A stretch of DNA of 23,516 bases. Origin: an uncultured Oscillospiraceae bacterium. Its GTDB lineage: Bacteria > Bacillota > Clostridia > Oscillospirales > Ruminococcaceae. The position numbers and the translations under genes were made by a program. This document shows, one piece after another, positions 22,273 to 23,516 of this stretch (within the stretch, counting starts at the first letter, position 1; each line of letters begins with the position of its first letter). The stretch spans positions 1 to 23,516 of the forward strand of contig CAJMEU010000028.1 in assembly GCA_905212515.1 (NCBI GenBank). The letters are read 5' to 3'. The notes under the pieces were generated by a model. The model did not search any database, had not been told where the DNA came from, and saw nothing but the letters and a program-made list of their open reading frames with translations.

Positions 22273-22309
22273 AGTATAGCATCTTACGGTCTTAAGTCAA
22301 CAAGATATC
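22273..22309 (-). promoter_or_regulatory. Promoter and candidate operator of the Gfo/Idh-ade-M24 operon
   Basis: On the minus strand TTGACT (complement 22295-22300) and TATACT (complement 22273-22278) with a 16-bp spacer. AACAAGATATC (22299-22309) overlaps the -35 edge and matches the copies near 18002 and 13817; a further AACAACAT lies just upstream. The spacing to the start at 22227 is about 40 bp. Confidence 0.75.
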
Positions 22310-22384
22310 TGTTATTTTATGTTGTTTTATGCCTGATTCTGCCTGATGAACAAAAGGAGGCAAGCTTTTTTGTGCAAAAAGCGC

Positions 22385-22418
22385 GTGAAAAAAGCAGGGG
22401 CCAGATGGCCTCTGCTTT
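22385..22418 (-). terminator. Terminator of the XRE-sigma-like operon
   Basis: A 12-bp stem (22391-22402 with 22407-22418, loop AGAT, one G-T pair) followed on the minus strand by TTTTTT. It lies about 10 bp past the stop codon of the gene at 22429-22839. Confidence 0.9.
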
Positions 22419-22428
22419 GCGGTAAACC

Positions 22429-22839
22429 TTATTCAAAAATGCTTTTGCGCAGAGGCCTGCCGTAACAGGCGGTCTGCGCGCGCTTGTACAGGCCGCTCAC
22501 CAGCCGGCAGGTATAGGGGATGTCGCCCCGCCAGTCCTCGCGCCGCCGCAGGCGCGTGTCGTTCCGCTCAAGCTCGATCTCCAGCAGTGACAAAGCGGAG
22601 ATGATGGCCTTTAGTTCCCCGCGCGTCAGGGGAAAATCGGCAGGCCGTGTGTCGTCTGCCCTTTGGCCCTGGTAGCGCACGTATTCTTTGATGCGCCGCT
22701 GGGCTTGCCGCATATGTTCCCACGCAGCGTTTCGGGTAATGCCCAGCTCATCGCCGATCTGCTGGAAAGTCTGTCCCCGCTGGTGCAGCATGTACACTGT
22801 TCTTTGTCTCTCCGTCAGGATGGATAATTCTTCTTCCAC
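22429..22839 (-). CDS. Sigma-70 region 4-like HTH protein
   Basis: A 136-aa protein whose N-terminal half, LTERQRTVYMLHQRGQTF-QQIGDELGITRNAAWEHMRQAQRRI (about residues 8-50), is a sigma-70 region 4 / LuxR-like helix-turn-helix. No region 2 is present, so it is not a full sigma factor. The C-terminal half is basic, with many Arg residues and no recognised domain. It uses a GTG start at 22839, supported by AAGGAAGG seven bases upstream. It lies 30 bp after an XRE regulator with no terminator between, so the two are likely one operon. Small proteins of this kind occur in mobile elements and phage remnants of Clostridia, but no integrase or other mobile gene is visible here. Confidence 0.72.
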   Translation of the reverse strand: MEEELSILTERQRTVYMLHQRGQTFQQIGDELGITRNAAWEHMRQAQRRIKEYVRYQGQRADDTRPADFPLTRGELKAIISALSLLEIELERNDTRLRRREDWRGDIPYTCRLVSGLYKRAQTACYGRPLRKSIFE

Positions 22840-22869
22840 GCGCTTTCGCCTTCCTTTACATTACTATTT

Positions 22870-23154
22870 TCAGTGCGCGTAAGTAAGCGATGATTCCGGA
22901 TTTATATCAAAGGTGGCTTCGTTCAGCAAGTCCCCCGCCCGGACGCCCAAGGCATCTGCGATATTGTACAGCACCTCTACAGAAAACGGGCGCACGATGT
23001 TCGGCGCTTCTATGGAGCTCAAATGAGAACGGCTGATTTTCGCCTTTTCTGCCAGCATTTCTTGTGACATCCCTTGCATTTTGCGGAACGCTGCAATGGT
23101 CAGGCCGAGAGCGATAAACCGGTCTCTATTGCAAAATTGTACCTCTTTGCTCAT
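22870..23154 (-). CDS. XRE family transcriptional regulator
   Basis: A 94-aa protein with a central Cro/CI helix-turn-helix (about residues 15-75): GLTIAAFRKMQGMSQEMLAEKAKISRSHLSSIEA followed by FSVEVLYNIADALGVRAGDLL (shown in two parts). The ATG at 23154 is favoured: GGAGGG lies 11 bases upstream, slightly long, whereas an in-frame ATG at 23223 lies upstream of a TATAAT -10 element at 23188-23193. It is followed after 30 bp by the sigma-4-like gene. Probably a local autoregulator; the target is unknown. Confidence 0.85.
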   Translation of the reverse strand: MSKEVQFCNRDRFIALGLTIAAFRKMQGMSQEMLAEKAKISRSHLSSIEAPNIVRPFSVEVLYNIADALGVRAGDLLNEATFDINPESSLTYAH

Positions 23155-23187
23155 GGCCCGTGTATCCCTCCTACCAGTATTTATTTC

Positions 23188-23193
23188 ATTATA
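23188..23193 (-). promoter_or_regulatory. Candidate -10 element of the XRE gene
   Basis: A consensus TATAAT on the minus strand, about 35 bp before the XRE start at 23154. No good -35 was found 16-18 bp upstream, so activity may depend on a factor or on another start point. Confidence 0.45.
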
Positions 23194-23302
23194 AAAGTTC
23201 TCAGTTTTGTTTACTGCCCCCACTATTGAGCGATTGCCTCATATTTTGAGCAGCGACCCGGCCCTTTATAATCCTCAAGTTACATTATATAAACAGTTCG
23301 GC

Positions 23303-23331
23303 AAAAAAAATATGGCCATTATTTGGCCATA
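23303..23331 (-). terminator. Terminator-like hairpin for a leftward transcript entering from the right
   Basis: A perfect 8-bp stem (TATGGCCA 23311-23318 with TGGCCATA 23324-23331, loop TTATT) is followed on the minus strand by eight T residues (plus A run 23303-23310). It has the form of an intrinsic terminator although no convincing gene precedes it inside the window. Confidence 0.7.
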
Positions 23332-23516
23332 CTTTCTCTTTGGTTTTAACGGCGGGGTCGTTCTTTTCGTGCCGAAAAGAACCAAAAGGCGCAGGGGAAC
23401 TTCCACTGCGGCTAAAAATCGGGCCATTCGAAATAAGAAGCCCCGATTTTCTTAACGCCTCCGTTCCGCATGTTCCCCTGCACCCTTCGTGCGGCAAACA
23501 AAGAGGCGTTCGCGGC
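23332..23516. repeat. Gene-free region with nested inverted repeats
   Basis: No credible gene is seen; the small frames here lack ribosome sites and family resemblance. Three perfect inverted repeats occur: a 10-bp hairpin GTTCTTTTCG-TGC-CGAAAAGAAC (23360-23369/23373-23382); GCAGGGGAAC (23391-23400) with GTTCCCCTGC (23472-23481); and, nested inside that, AAAATCGGG (23415-23423) with CCCGATTTT (23442-23450). Together with the terminator-like hairpin at 23303-23331 it could be a small structured RNA or a repeated intergenic element. Confidence 0.6.

Noticed and set aside
23285..23497. A 70-codon minus-strand frame at the right edge
   Set aside because: It contains the terminator-like hairpin and the inverted repeats, lacks a ribosome site and resembles no protein; structural DNA or RNA explains it better.

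Overview
The window looks like a piece of chromosome from a GC-rich anaerobic Firmicute, probably a gut Clostridium-class bacterium of the Oscillospiraceae/Ruminococcaceae type. The basis is the noc-rsmG pair, strong AGGAGG-type ribosome sites before nearly every gene, sigma-A-like promoters, a BMP-type nucleoside ABC importer and a DUF2975/XRE pair. This is an inference from gene content and style, not from a database match. No tRNA, rRNA, CRISPR array, insertion sequence or phage gene was seen.

Left edge (1-2040, minus strand): a 72-codon hypothetical gene, rsmG and noc are read leftwards and end in a strong terminator. A parS-like palindrome touches the noc stop codon. Diverging from this is a small plus-strand operon (2192-4165) for a DUF2975 membrane protein, an XRE regulator and a large DUF4173-like membrane protein.

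Centre (4246-22227): about 18 kb that I read as one catabolic locus in four or five transcription units around a single DeoR-type regulator (13909-14676, +). Leftwards from the regulator runs a BMP lipoprotein, ABC ATPase, two permeases, DeoD-type phosphorylase, a divergent phosphorylase paralogue and MtnA, followed by a likely terminator, then a class II aldolase and an MFS transporter. Right of the regulator is an operon for a split transketolase (two subunits) and a RuBisCO-like protein. Further right is an operon for a Gfo/Idh/MocA dehydrogenase, adenine deaminase and an M24-fold protein. Three promoter regions in the locus share an AACAAGA-W-A-TC-like word, consistent with common control.

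Proposed logic: a purine nucleoside, perhaps a 5'-modified one such as 5'-deoxyadenosine or methylthioadenosine, is imported and phosphorolysed. The adenine is deaminated to hypoxanthine. The (deoxy)ribose-1-phosphate is isomerised by MtnA to a ketose-1-phosphate and cleaved by the aldolase to DHAP plus an aldehyde (a DHAP-shunt-like route). The RuBisCO-like protein plus transketolase would be a second branch that I cannot match to a described pathway. This combination is the most interesting thing in the window.

Right edge (22429-23516): a small XRE regulator followed by a sigma-70-region-4-like protein, with its own terminator. Then comes about 360 bp without a convincing gene, containing several perfect and nested inverted repeats that may be a structured RNA or a repeated intergenic element.
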